Shown piece after piece: positions 27,547-37,711 of a stretch of DNA of 64,000 nucleotides. Each line of letters begins with the position of its first letter. The stretch's first letter is position 1. Location of the stretch: assembly GCA_026874595.1 (NCBI GenBank), contig CM049316.1, positions 78,465,676-78,529,675 of the forward strand, in the 5' to 3' direction. The notes beneath the pieces were generated by a model that saw only the letters and a program-made list of their open reading frames with translations, made no database searches and was not told where the DNA came from. Position numbers and translations under genes: made by a program. This DNA comes from Sipunculus nudus (Eukaryota > Annelida > Sipuncula > Golfingiida > Sipunculidae).

Positions 27547-30500
27547 TCAAACCACATTTACTCAAATACTCTCTGTCTGCAGACGAATGCGCTCTCCCAC
27601 CTTGTCCATTTTTACAGAAATTTCAATTCATTTAATCATAAAGATTATGATGGTGATGACAATTATTACCATCGGCAGTAACGATAAGGACAACATTTCA
27701 GAATCTAAAGACAACCTCCGGGGTGAGTGGGGTCCATGGGGCCTGTGTAGTTATTCTAAGGGAATCGGGATTCGCCGGAGGACACGTATTTTCAGTGAAC
27801 CACGCTGTGAGGTGGAGGCGGAGCTGTGTGTGTGGTCGCCGGGCTCTAGTGGATGGACGCCGTGGACGGTTTGTTCCGTATCTTGCGGTTATGGATTCAG
27901 ATCACGTGACTGGGACGGGCGCCGTGAAACTTCTGTTTGCAATATAGTACCGTGTCCTCAAACTTCAAAGCGTAAGTATGTGTGTCTTTTGTACAGTAAA
28001 CACAAGTATGGTCATATATAACAAAAACCCAATATGAACAAATATGACACAAAACCTATATGGTCATATAAAAGAAAAAACCCGGAAAGTGTATACACTG
28101 GAGTGTTCGAGGTAAGATATTTCATGATCTTAGTTTCATTTACCTGAGTTTTATAGTTTCTTTATAATTCTCATTGTTTCCTCTTGGGAGAAAGGCTACT
28201 CATTATTTTGTAATCCGGGGGTGTATTGCAATAAGGTGACTTAAGTCATGTAGGTGACTTAAGCCCAGGGGCATCTGTGTGTCACCATGGTAACCATTAT
28301 GACGTCACAATTGTAATCATGGTATTTAGGCCCCCAACTGGGCTTAAGTCCAGTAAAATGTTATTGCAACAGGCCCCGGATGTACCATGTTTTACCTTAA
28401 CGACCTTAGGGAGCGTCGGATACAATGTCAGGTAAGAATGCCTTGTTTTTCTTACGCCTCCAGAGTTCACTAGCATATCGTATAGCCACAAAACCGCAAA
28501 ACGTTTCAATAATTATTGAGTAAAAAGAAGTCATTTACAACAGTTTAGTTACATTAAATATTACCTCTAATCGTTAATCTTATGCTTGTAAACTTACAAA
28601 CTGCAGGAAAACGGAAGCAGACCGGATGCGGAAACCGATCAGTAGATCAGAGTCTTTATAACATAATAGGAGGTCAGGAGAGCAAGTCAAACAGGTAGGG
28701 AGGGTGGCATTTTCTTACATCATGTTAATGAGCATAGTAGGGGTGATATTTACTGAAATCATGTTAAATGAGGACACCGGTATTGGCATGTGTCGTTGCA
28801 TCCAGTGACTAGATTATCCTAAATGCTGTGGATGGCCTACTGATGAAATCGTTATAAATAACCGTCCCAGTCTTCGCCTAAATTTCCAGAGACTATTGAG
28901 TAATATTGAGAAACTAGAGTACGCCGACAGTCGTCATGACAATCGTAGGAAAACAGAATACCCCGCCAGTCTTCAGATATCGTCAGAAAATACAGCACCG
29001 CACCAGTCGTTTTGAAAATCGTCAGAAACTAGAGTCCTCCACCAGAGGTCATTAATTCATCCGAAACAAGTGAATACCCGCCAGTTCTCTTGCATATCGT
29101 CAGACACTAGAGTTCCCCGGCCGTCATTCGTCATGTAAATTGTCAGAAACTGTAGTCCCTCCCCTGTCGTTATGTAATTTGTAAGGTACAAGAGGATAAG
29201 TTGTCGTCAAAAATATCAGAATCTAATGAGTACTATTGAGATATAAGAGTCTCCGTCAGTGTTCGTGTAAATCGTCCAAAACAAGAGAACCCCGCCAGTA
29301 GTCTTGTAAATTGTTAGAAACTGGAGTCCTCCCCAGCCTTCATGTAAATTGCCAGAAACTAGAGTACCCCCCTGTAGTCATGCATATAATCAGAAACTGG
29401 AGCACCCCTGCCACCATTCGTCATGTTATTTTGTGTTTAAGCTGGCCGTGGCAGGTTGGTATTCTTGTTGATGGTCAGCTGGTGTGCGGGGGGTCCATCA
29501 TCAGCCGTCTCTTTGTCGTCACCGCTGCTCAGTGTACCTCAACAATAGACCAGTAAGTACAGCGCAGCTATAGTGTCTGGACAGAGTTAAACACTATATT
29601 TAGTTAAATTTGACGAAATCAATACAAATACGGGATAAAATATAAAAAACATCTTTGACGAATTAAATCCCGTTTTGATTAAATATTAACAAAAATATAT
29701 TACAAACTATTGCATAATAATGCACGAAGGGTCATCGTATAGCATCTTTACATGTTTCTATGTGCAGTCAATTACATCAAGAAAAATGTCATAATAATTA
29801 GACATTGGCATAACAAAGTCAAACAATTAAATCCATTACATCGTGTTTCTGTTAAATAGTTTATGAACCATTTTAAGACAAGCAGACTTAGTTAACAGTA
29901 TCAGTGTGACGGACGCTGATTAAGGGCTGGAAGCCTGTCTGTTATTACTAAATCTAATGCAAAATGATGTTGCAAAGGGTGACGCCATTTCATAAAAATA
30001 CAACAGACTGGTCAGACTTTTGTCAAATTTGAGACTGGGCGAAATTATAATTTTTGCATTATATCTATATAAAGTCAGTATAAAACTTAGTGGAGACGGT
30101 GGACACCAGGAATGTATATAGAACGTTACAATCACTGAAGCAGACAAAATGAATGTTGTAGCAGACATGAGAACCTGCGCCTGAGAGATGCACCGGTTGT
30201 ATTTGCTGGGGCGACAATACCCGACAATAATAACCACAGTCAGTAACCACAGTAACACACATGCTCATTATTCCTCTCATCATCATACTGTGTTTTCAGA
30301 AGCGTCTCCATCTGTTCTCTGAAAATTACGCTACATTAACAAACAGTGTGATAACATTTTTGATTTAGGATTATGAGAGAGGATGCGTCCAACGTGAGTG
30401 TCCTCGTCGGCGCCGACACAATAACCCGGGGCAGATCGTACAAATTGAGGAGACTGATACCCCACCATCAGTTCAACTCAATCTCAAAGAAACACGACAT

Positions 30501-32404
30501 CGCGCTGCTTGAAACAGCGACGGAGATAGAGTTCTCGCCATCAGTCTCCCCGATATGTCTCCCGGAACGAGAGCCAAGCCGTGGTGCCAAATGCTTTGCT
30601 ACAGGCTGGGGTGTACCACCAGGTGTGAGACAAGCACACACGCAGACAATTTCCGTGGTTCTAGAGAAATAGTGTTTCCAAATGTTTATTGTTTTCTATT
30701 GTAAAAGTATCTTTTTCTTGTGACCTAACGTTTGAGTTTAAAAACATGTACTTCATATGTTTTGTTCTTTGTGACGTAACTTGCTTATCATTTGGTAGTC
30801 GCTCGGCTGTGGGACCCATAAATTTCATGAAACGTTAAATATCATCCAGGTAGGCAGAGTGCCGGCTTGAAGGAGATCAGAATGGACATGGTCATTCGGG
30901 AAATGTGTCACGTGACATTACCGATGGTCTCCAAGGGACACCTTTGCGCAGAAGGGGATCTGCATCGTAATGGCGTGCTCCAGGTTGGCCTTAAAAAAGA
31001 TTATTTATTGTTAACTAGCGCGTACTTTATTAGGTACACCGTTAAGTTTAATGTTTATAAGACCTTACCATAGTCTTGTTTATTAGAACCCCACCAAGTG
31101 GCGTTATATTTTACCCTTGGTTTGTATGTGTGCCATTTTACCCGAAATGTTCAGCGTAGAATTGTGGACATTTTGTGGAGGGATAGGATAGGTTTTTTCA
31201 TTCATTCAGTATTTTTCTTTCCATTTTGACACATGGTTATTTCTTTTGTCTCTGTCGAGGCATAAAACCGTTGTTATAAAGCTAACCAGTGATTGAACTA
31301 TGACAACTTTTCCTGTGTTGTTGTGTAGGTTGATTAGTATCCTTGTGGAGGCTGCGGTCTCTGACCACTCTCTTGTTGAGCATGTGATCATAGAGTTAGG
31401 TCTGAAGTACGTAGGTAGATGATAACAGCATTGTCTCAACTGCGCCAACCAATTGTTTGTGGATGACAAATTATCACTTACTTTTATCTGCAGAACTAAA
31501 TACAATTGAACATCGTTTAACCGAAAACTTCGGGGGGAGGGGGGGGGGGGGAGGGCAAGTTTTGTTCGGGTAAACCATCATACTGTTTTGCATGAAACTG
31601 CACCGGAAATCACTGCGCATGTGGGTACTGATTGGTCCAAGTATGTATCACCGCTGATCTGGCTACATTTGCATTGATTTAGAGGATCTTTCATTTTATT
31701 CTTGAATAAAGTAAAAGTTCAGATTTCGGATTAATGGCCAAATTTTCGGTTCTCAGTTTTTTATTTTATTTTGGATGAACGATTTTTCAGATAAAAGGTC
31801 TTGGGATATATGGCGCTTTACTGTAGGAGTATTACAGGTGTACCTTCCAAGGTGTTTTTTTGTCGCTTTTCTGATTAATGAGGTTTGTTTTATTAAATAT
31901 CTGATTTAGGCTCAATATAGCCCATAGCATAGTCTTGTAACCTGGCTTTCTGTCCGCCGTTCCCTAAAAATATAAAATTAAATATAGCACAGTGTCTACA
32001 TACTGTCAGAAATTTCCTTGCATTGTTACATGCAGACATGAGGAATTCATGCCCTCCAGTGGACAGTTCTTTTTTTGGAACATTCATTACTATCATTTTG
32101 CGTTTGTGAAGGTCTACTTTAGTCGCTTTATAATCATATTATACTTATATACAGGTGTAACTCCGTGTACTATTTGTGGGTAAATACCAGCGAAGAATTA
32201 AATAACAATGATCTGACAGATTATAGCCTGATGACATTTCTCGTTGTACAGGGGGACCCCGGGGGACCGCTGGCCTGTTCCGAGAACCATAAGTACTATC
32301 TGGCTGGAGTGACGTCATTCTCAGCTCGTGGCAAGGCGGTGGACGTCTTTACTAACGTTATGTATTATATAGACTGGATTTTACAGAAGACAGGAATGTC
32401 TTAA
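23987..32404 (+). CDS. Gene A: MAM-TSP1-serine protease homologue, catalytically dead, 5' end missing
   Basis: Nine exons join in frame to give 499 whole codons plus stop: 23,987-24,121; 24,618-24,821; 27,212-27,364; 27,702-27,971; 28,607-28,694; 29,442-29,552; 30,369-30,622; 30,850-30,983; 32,252-32,404. Every intron is GT-AG, and the phases (1,1,1,1,2,2,1,0) match gene B. Domain order is MAM, two TSP1 repeats, activation segment with IIGG, then a chymotrypsin-fold domain. The catalytic His motif reads TAAQC instead of TAAHC, and the Ser motif reads GDPGGP instead of GDSGGP, while the Asp motif (KHDIALLE) is kept. It should therefore lack protease activity, as known non-catalytic serine protease homologues do. 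The Cys1-Cys122, 42-58, 136-201 and 168-182 partners are present; 191-220 is absent. There is no signal peptide exon in view, so the start is outside the window or lost. Whether it is transcribed cannot be told from sequence. Confidence 0.85.
24264..24465. mobile_element. MITE-like element with GCGGATCCAG inverted ends
   Basis: The left end reads GGGGCGGATCCAGGA and the right end is its imperfect inverse (CCCCCTCTGGATCCGCTTCT). Between them lie about 170 bases of G- and A-rich, non-coding DNA in the first visible intron of gene A. This is the form of a small non-autonomous DNA transposon. I could not identify a clear target-site duplication, so the family is not assigned. Confidence 0.5.
24618..24821 (+). 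CDS. Gene A exon: middle of MAM domain
   Basis: The acceptor is TTCTCAG and the donor GTATAA. Translation runs KYMLATKSDG, CAEFWYHLDASSSG and LLWQSHG. This matches the MAM pattern (G-x-Y-hydrophobic..., C-x-x-F-W-Y-H) and the paralogous exon 55,610-55,810. There is an NKT sequon near the end. Confidence 0.88.
24822..27211. other. Intron of gene A, unassigned DNA
   Basis: This 2.4-kb intron has no recognisable exon or complete mobile element. An open stretch at 25,462-25,803 has no recognisable domain and no splice context. The intron ends in a long CT then TA microsatellite that abuts the acceptor. Confidence 0.5.
27109..27208. repeat. (CT)n-(TA)n compound microsatellite at a splice acceptor
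   Basis: About 65 bases of CT dinucleotides (with a short T interruption) are followed by about 35 bases of TA, ending three bases before the AG of the gene A exon at 27,212. The CT run forms the only polypyrimidine tract of that acceptor. Confidence 0.93.
27212..27364 (+). CDS. Gene A exon: end of MAM domain
   Basis: It follows ATTTAG and ends before GTATGC. It encodes KLVPGWKKLQLGMAI, then LEIGFMFMSKG and AAVDDVRVAAGVCPS. This matches the MAM C-terminal pattern (W...hydrophobic...F...G...A-x-D-D-hydrophobic...C) and gene B's [14 protein letters not shown]. Confidence 0.88.
27504..27541. repeat. (TA)n microsatellite
   Basis: A pure TA run in the intron between the MAM and TSP1 exons of gene A. 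Confidence 0.9.
27702..27971 (+). CDS. Gene A exon: two TSP1 repeats
   Basis: The acceptor is AACATTTCAG (phase agrees with the preceding exon) and the donor GTAAGT. The first repeat has GEWGPWGLCSY and a basic run GIRRRTR. The second has WTPWTVCSVSCGYGFRSR and ends CNIVPCP. W-x-x-W-x-x-C-S-V-S-C-G is the TSP1 signature. The first repeat lacks the usual Cys-Gly after the Ser, as does gene B's first repeat. An alternative acceptor at 27,678 would break the phase. Confidence 0.87.
28217..28377. mobile_element. MITE-like element with TTGCAATAA inverted ends
   Basis: The left arm contains TGTATTGCAATAAGGTGACTTAAG. The right arm has the inverse order, GGGCTTAAGTCCAG then TTATTGCAACAGGCCCC. The imperfect inverted ends and ~160-bp size indicate a non-autonomous DNA element in the intron between the TSP1 and activation exons. 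No coding capacity. Confidence 0.5.
28607..28694 (+). CDS. Gene A exon: zymogen activation segment and IIGG
   Basis: The acceptor is ACTGCAG and the donor GTAGGG (2 bases in, 2 out). It reads RKRKQTGCGNRSVDQ then SLYN-IIGGQESKSN. The Cys of TGCG is expected to pair with the Cys of SPICLP (chymotrypsinogen Cys1-Cys122). The residue before IIGG is Asn, not the Arg or Lys of trypsin-activated zymogens. Gene B has the same arrangement. Confidence 0.87.
28895..29435. repeat. Degenerate ~40-bp tandem array ending at a gene A acceptor
   Basis: About 13 diverged copies share CAGAAACTAGAGT or CAGAAACTGGAG followed by a C-rich stretch, GTCNTT and CATGTAAATTG, spaced about 31-46 bases. The last copies lie at about 29,315, 29,351 and 29,390. 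The next in-register position is the true acceptor of the exon at 29,442 (CATGTTATTTTGTGTTTAAG then CTGG). The same intron in gene B holds the 74-bp acceptor-exon array. Confidence 0.7.
29442..29552 (+). CDS. Gene A exon: N-terminal protease domain, His replaced by Gln
   Basis: The acceptor is GTTTAAG and the donor GTAAGT. It reads SWPWQVGILVDGQLVCGGS then IISRLFVVTAAQC. In active chymotrypsin-fold proteases the last motif is TAAHC; here the codon at 29,530-29,532 is CAG (Gln). The exon is five codons shorter than gene B's. Confidence 0.9.
30369..30622 (+). CDS. Gene A exon: protease domain with catalytic Asp motif
   Basis: The acceptor is GATTTAG and the donor GTGTGA. It contains VLVGADTITRG, KHDIALLETAT (catalytic Asp retained), SVSPICLPE and AKCFATGWGVPPG. 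It matches the gene B exon 41,707-41,954 and is two codons longer. NVS is a possible glycosylation site. Confidence 0.9.
30850..30983 (+). CDS. Gene A exon: protease domain before the Ser motif
   Basis: The acceptor is CATCCAG; the exon ends CTCCAG before GTTGGC in phase 0. It reads GLKEIRMDMVIREMC then GHLCAEGDLHRNGVLQ. The two Cys correspond to the 168-182 pair. The residue at the usual Cys191 position is Leu. Its length (134 bases) equals gene B's exon 39,411-39,544. Confidence 0.9.
31532..31554 (+). repeat. Poly-G tract
   Basis: A 23-base almost pure G run in the last intron of gene A. It could form a G-quadruplex, but no function is shown. Confidence 0.8.
32252..32404 (+). CDS. Gene A last exon: GDPGGP, Ser replaced by Pro
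   Basis: The acceptor is TTGTACAG. The exon starts GDPGGPLACSENHKYYLAG and ends IDWILQKTGMS-stop. The codon at the catalytic Ser195 position (32,258-32,260) is CCC (Pro). DVFTNV matches the C-terminal beta strand, with Asp at the usual Gly226 position. Its length of 153 bases is identical to gene B's last exon. Confidence 0.92.
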   Translation, partial: GDPGGPLACSENHKYYLAGVTSFSARGKAVDVFTNVMYYIDWILQKTGMS

Positions 32405-32494
32405 ACAACAGGAAGAACGTCGACCCTTTTTACTGGCTGATATTTAAGCCCAAACACACAGGTCCGCGAGAACTTGTAATGACTGGAGAAAAAG

Positions 32495-32558
32495 CCTATA
32501 TATATATATACATATATATGTATATATATTTAACTTGACTACGTGAAGGCTAACACGG

Positions 32559-32600
<42 letters not shown>
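32495..32600. repeat. Two (TA)n microsatellites
   Basis: TA runs at about 32,495-32,530 and 32,560-32,600 in the 3' flank of gene A. Confidence 0.9.
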
Positions 32601-32601
<1 letters not shown>

Positions 32602-32630
32602 AATTCCCCTGTTTCAAAATACCATGCGCT

Positions 32631-32636
32631 AATAAA
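32631..32636 (+). promoter_or_regulatory. Candidate poly(A) signal of gene A
   Basis: AATAAA lies 227 bases after the gene A stop codon. No transcript evidence is available; in AT-rich DNA this could be chance. Confidence 0.3.
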
Positions 32637-34077
32637 TGTAGGAATTTTAAAAATCTGTGTATTTCATCAATACTTAACAAACTGTCATGAATGGTAATAG
32701 TTTGCAAGTACACTACCTGATTTGAAGACATGTCTCCAATTTTTGTCTGAGCATTGATATTTTCTTCTTTGATTATGTAAAAAATTGAGCTTTTTTTAAA
32801 ACATAACACCAACAAATGTAATAACATTAAATAGAGGGTGCTGGAGTGGGCATAAACAGTGGACCCTGACCGCAGTTGGGATCCACATTGTTTCCCTTTA
32901 TACCTATCAAACCCTACAAAAGAAGCTTTCCCTTTTTGGAAATTCAAGTGAAGACAAGAGGTATTTAAAATGAGACTTTTTTCATGCAGTACTTGTAAAA
33001 CTGTATATAATCCCGTTTGGTAACTACCTAGGGGATTTATAATGTTGATTACGGCTCTAATTGGTTGCAATTGTTTAGTTTTAATTGGGCGGGGAAGTAC
33101 TATGTTACCTTTGATGTCTACCTGATACCATTTCCTTATAATTATAGTTAAATTTAACGCCCGAACTGGTTGAACATATCCACATGCAGTATACATTTTA
33201 TTGGTCTTATTTTTGATAAAACAGAGACACACGCCATAAATTACAAAGTTAAACAAGAGAGCCGGTACAAGAACCTACACAAAGCTAGACCTTTAAAAAG
33301 GTGTTAACGATTTACATTACGTTTTGTAGGTAACAGATAAGCACGGCATTTCAAAACTTTACAAGAGAGATGATACTTCAGTTAACAGTGATTGCTCCAC
33401 AACGCAGGATGCCACACAATATATGCATTCATGTGTTTGGATAAACATGGTTGACAAAACACAGACACGCACAGAGGGTGAGGTGTGATGATTCGATTAG
33501 CTGGTGTCGTTGAGTGGAGGAGCTGTGTTTTGTGTGACCTCAGCTAGAAATAACAATAGATATACATCCAATAAACGTGTTCCAGGACGATTCTTAGCAC
33601 AGCGACACCTAGTTTAAATCAAGGTGGGATCCTTATCTGACTTGGTGATTAGAGGCTATGACTGATGGTAATTTATCAGAACTGCTTTGTTCTAGCTCAC
33701 GTCTCTGGTGTATATCTCACATTAAATATGTCGATCATTATCAATGTTGTTTCAATATCATCTTCTTAAGTATTATTATAAATCATATATGCAGATTCAG
33801 TAAGGAGAAAACTAATTGGTCACATTCGTTATTACCTTTATTACCGTTTTCTGGATATAATTAGTTTTCTAGATATAATGACACCTTTTAGCAAAATGTC
33901 TAGAATGTAAATATCATAATATTCATTGTTATATCAGTCTGGATTCGAGTGACGGCCAAACTCTTAATATACTATGTATGATAATGCGACTTCGATTCAG
34001 TCCGGCTGAATAAAGAACATTTTATCGAATCTTTTTATGAATCAAATTGTGATTCATGTGTTTGTTTATAAATTGCA

Positions 34078-34083
34078 TTTATT
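34078..34083 (-). promoter_or_regulatory. Candidate poly(A) signal of gene B
   Basis: On the minus strand AATAAA lies about 177 bases after the gene B stop codon. It is supported by position only. Confidence 0.3.
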
Positions 34084-34259
34084 GTTTAAAGCCACATGTC
34101 CATTTGATAGATATTTCTTTTCGATTTTTGTAATAAAGTCTTTAAAGACGAGAACACAACTTATTTCTCTGTACGTCTCTTTCTCCATCCGTTTACTTTT
34201 CATGTTTGCCAATTTCTGCTTATTTTCTCTGATTACTTTCCTTGTTTTTTCTGTTTATC

Positions 34260-34412
34260 TTACAGACCTGTGTTTTCTCGTATCCATTCTCGGTACCGAT
34301 AGACGTTGGTAAATACGTCCGGAGATAATTTCATGGCGTGTACAAAGGACGCTACACCGGCCAAGTAATACTTGCCGTCTTTCTCACAAGCCAACGGTCC
34401 CCCAGAGTCACC
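34260..34412 (-). CDS. Gene B last exon: GDSGGP catalytic serine
   Basis: It follows TTTATTACAG on the minus strand and starts [19 protein letters not shown], then [19 protein letters not shown]-stop. The catalytic Ser codon is at 34,406-34,404. The loop that normally holds Cys220 has no Cys, and the residue before VFTNV is Asp (position 226 by the usual alignment). Confidence 0.93.
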   Translation of the reverse strand, partial: GDSGGPLACEKDGKYYLAGVASFVHAMKLSPDVFTNVYRYREWIRENTGL

Positions 34413-37400
34413 CTGTAATAAAAAAGAAATACCCATAGTCACCATGTTATATACAAGACAAGAAATACCCAGACCCATTCTATAATATACAATAGATTCT
34501 CAGAACAATTCTATAAGAAAAAAAAAAAGAAATACAAAGAACCTTCCTAAAATAAACAAGAAATACCCAGAGCCACCCTATAATAAAAGAAATACCCAGT
34601 CATTCTGTATTAAACAAGTACTACCCAGAGACAGTCGCCATGTAATAATTAAGAAATACCAAGAGTCACCATGAAATATAGCAAAATACGCAGAGACACC
34701 CTATACTAAAGATGAAATACCCAGAGCCATCATTTGTTAAAGACAGTAAATCCCGAAGTATCTCCTAGTCCATCAAGGTGGTCATACAATCAACAGTTAA
34801 AAAATATCGACTTTACTCCTTGTCCACCCCAACCCAAAGTCCGCCTGCTATAAATAACGACGTAACTCCTTTTGCCAACCCATCCCCAAGTCAGCCTGCT
34901 GTAAATAACGACGTTACTACTTTTGCCTACCAAACTCCAAGTCAGCCTGCTATAAATAACGACTAAAATTCTTTTGCCAACCCATTCCCAAGTCGACCTG
35001 CTTTGAATAACGACGTAACTCCTTTTGCCTACTCAACCCCAAGTCAGCCTGCTATAAATAATGACGTCACTCCTATTGCAAACCCAACCCCAAGTCCGCC
35101 TGCAATAAATAATGACGTAACTCCTATTGCAAACCCAACCCCAAGTCCGCCTGCTATAAATAACGACGTAACTCCTTTTGTCATCCCAACCCCAAGTTCG
35201 CCTGCTATAAATAACGACGTAACTCCTTTTGCCAACCCATCCCCAAGTCAGCCTGCTGTAAATAACGACGTTACTCCTTTTGCCCACTCAACCCCAAGTC
35301 AGCCTGCTATAAATAACGACGTAAATCCTTTTGTCAACCCAACCCCAAGTCAGCCTGCAATATATAACATCGTAAACCCGTTTGCCAACCTAACCCCAAG
35401 TTGGCCTGCTATAAATAACGACGTAACTCCTTTTGCCAACCCATCTCAAAGTCGACCTGCTATAAATAACGATGCAACTCCTTTTGTCAACCCAACCTCA
35501 AGTTAGCCTGCTATAAATAATGACGTAACTCCTATTGCAAACCCAACCCCAAGTCCGCCTGCTATAAATAACGACGTAACTCCTTTTGTCATCCCAACCC
35601 CAAGTTCGCCTGCTATAAATAACGACGTAACTCCTTTTGCCAACCCATCCCCAAGTCAGCCTGCTGTAAATAACGACGTTACTCCTTTTGCCTACTCAAC
35701 CCCAAGTCAGCCTGCTATAAATAACGACGTAACTCCTTTTGTCATCCCAACCCCAAGTCCGCCTGCTATAAATAACGACGTAAATCCTTTTGTCATCCCA
35801 ACCCCGAGTCAGCCTGCAATATATAACATCGTAAACCCGTTTGCCAACCTAACCCCAAGTTGGCCTGCTATAAATAACGACGTAACTCCTTTTGCCAACC
35901 CAACTCAAAGTCGACCTGCTATAAATAACGATGCAACTCCTTTTGTCAACCCAACCTCAAGTTAGCCTGCTATAAATAACGACGCAACTCCTATTGTCAA
36001 CTTAAACCTAAGTCAGCCTGCTATAAATTAGGACAAAACTCCTATTGCCAACCAAACCAAAAGTCAGCCTGCTATAAATAACGACGAAACTCCTTTTGCC
36101 AACCCAACCTCAGGTCAGCCTGCCATAAACTTTAAATATATTACTAAATAACTACCTAGAAGGGGGAAACATGGCCTGAAAGTTTAAACAAGAAAGAATT
36201 GGAGAATATTAATAAACTCTCGTAAGACAGTTCTACAACCTCATTAACAGTTTAACAGAAAGAATCTGTGGACACCTTGCCATATTAGTATAAGCGACAC
36301 AATATGTTTGAGAACCTTGAAGTTTGTAATGAAGTAACTGCAGTGTAGTTCAGGATAGTGCGGAGGCAGCGCTTATGGAAACGCTGAAGGAGTCGTAAAT
36401 GGCTGCGGTCGGTGAACCACTACTCACAGCCATATAGGAGTGTGGTAGGTACGACAGCCCTGTAGACGCTGATCTTGGTGGTCTTATCTCGCAGCCGTAT
36501 GGGAGGGTGGTAGGTACGACAGCCCTGTAGACGCTGATCTTGGTGGTCTTATCCCACAGCCATATAGGAGGGTGGTAGGTACGACAGCCCTGTAGACGCT
36601 GATCTTGGTGGTCTTATCTCGCAGCCATATGGGAGGGTGGTAGGTACGACAGCCCTGTAGACGCTGATCTTGGTGGTCTTATCTCGCAGCCATATGGGAG
36701 GGTGGTAGGTACGACAGCCCTGTAGACGCTGATCTTGGTGGTCTTATCTCGCAGCCATATGGGAGGGTGGAAGGTACGACAGACCTGTAGACGCTGATCT
36801 TGGTGGTCTTATCTCGCAGCCATATGGGAGGGTGGTAGGTACGACAGCCCTGTAGACGCTGATCTTGGTGGTCTTATCTCGCAGCCATATGGGAGGGTGG
36901 TAGGTACGACAGACCTGTAGACGCTGATCTTGGTGGTCTTATCTCGCAGCCATATGGGAGGGTGGTAGGTACGACAGCCCTGTAGACGCTGATCGTGGTG
37001 GTCTTATCTGGCAGCCATATGGGAGGGTGGTAGGTACGACAGCCCTGTAGACGCTGATCTCGGTGGTCTTATCTGGCAGCCATATAGGAGGGTGGTAGGT
37101 ACGACAGCCCTGTAGACGCTGATCTTGGTGGTCATTTCTCGCAGCCATATGGGAGGGTGGTAGGTACGACAGACCTGTAGACGCTGATCTTGGTGGTCTT
37201 ATCTCGTAGCCATATAGGAGGGTGGCAGGTACGACAGACCTGTGGACGCTGAACTTGATGGTCTTATTCAGATGCTTGATCTTCCTCGCGCGTTTGTACC
37301 AGGGGCGACAATATAGGGGGGATGGGGGATATATATACCTCCCACTTTTTGGCAAAGGGGGGATGGCCAATGTAGTCATCCCCCCACTTTTCAGAGAATA

Positions 37401-37653
37401 ATATTATAATATTGCAAATAAAATAAATTAATAAATAGAATTAAAAACTTTGAATGCATCTACTAAAGAATGTATATCTAAACCGTGCTTAGAATTCACA
37501 AAATAACTTATTTTCTATTATAATATTATAATTATTTGAAATATAATTAAGTATATATATTTAAATAAGTATGAATATATAAATATATATAATAATATTC
37601 GTATATATACATATTTGAATATGCCACTCAGAGACGCTGAAAAAGTAATATAT

Positions 37654-37711
<58 letters not shown>

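Larger units (their letters stand above)
32405..34259. other. Intergenic region between the two convergent genes
   Basis: The 1.86 kb between the stop codons of genes A and B holds TA microsatellites near 32,495 and 32,560 and candidate poly(A) signals for both genes. No exon-like open frame with splice signals was seen. The long open stretch on the minus strand at 32,444-33,256 has low-complexity TyrIle runs from the microsatellites and no recognisable domain. Confidence 0.6.

Noticed and set aside
27679-27701. Earlier acceptor (ATCGGCAG) for the gene A TSP1 exon
   Set aside because: The phase does not agree with the preceding MAM exon, whereas the CATTTCAG acceptor does and matches gene B.
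32444-33256. Minus-strand open stretch of 270 codons between the genes
   Set aside because: It includes microsatellite-coded Tyr-Ile runs and no domain; probably chance in AT-rich DNA.
35033-35287. Minus-strand frames through the 51-bp minisatellite
   Set aside because: They are open only because the unit length is a multiple of three; there is no start context, splice site or domain.
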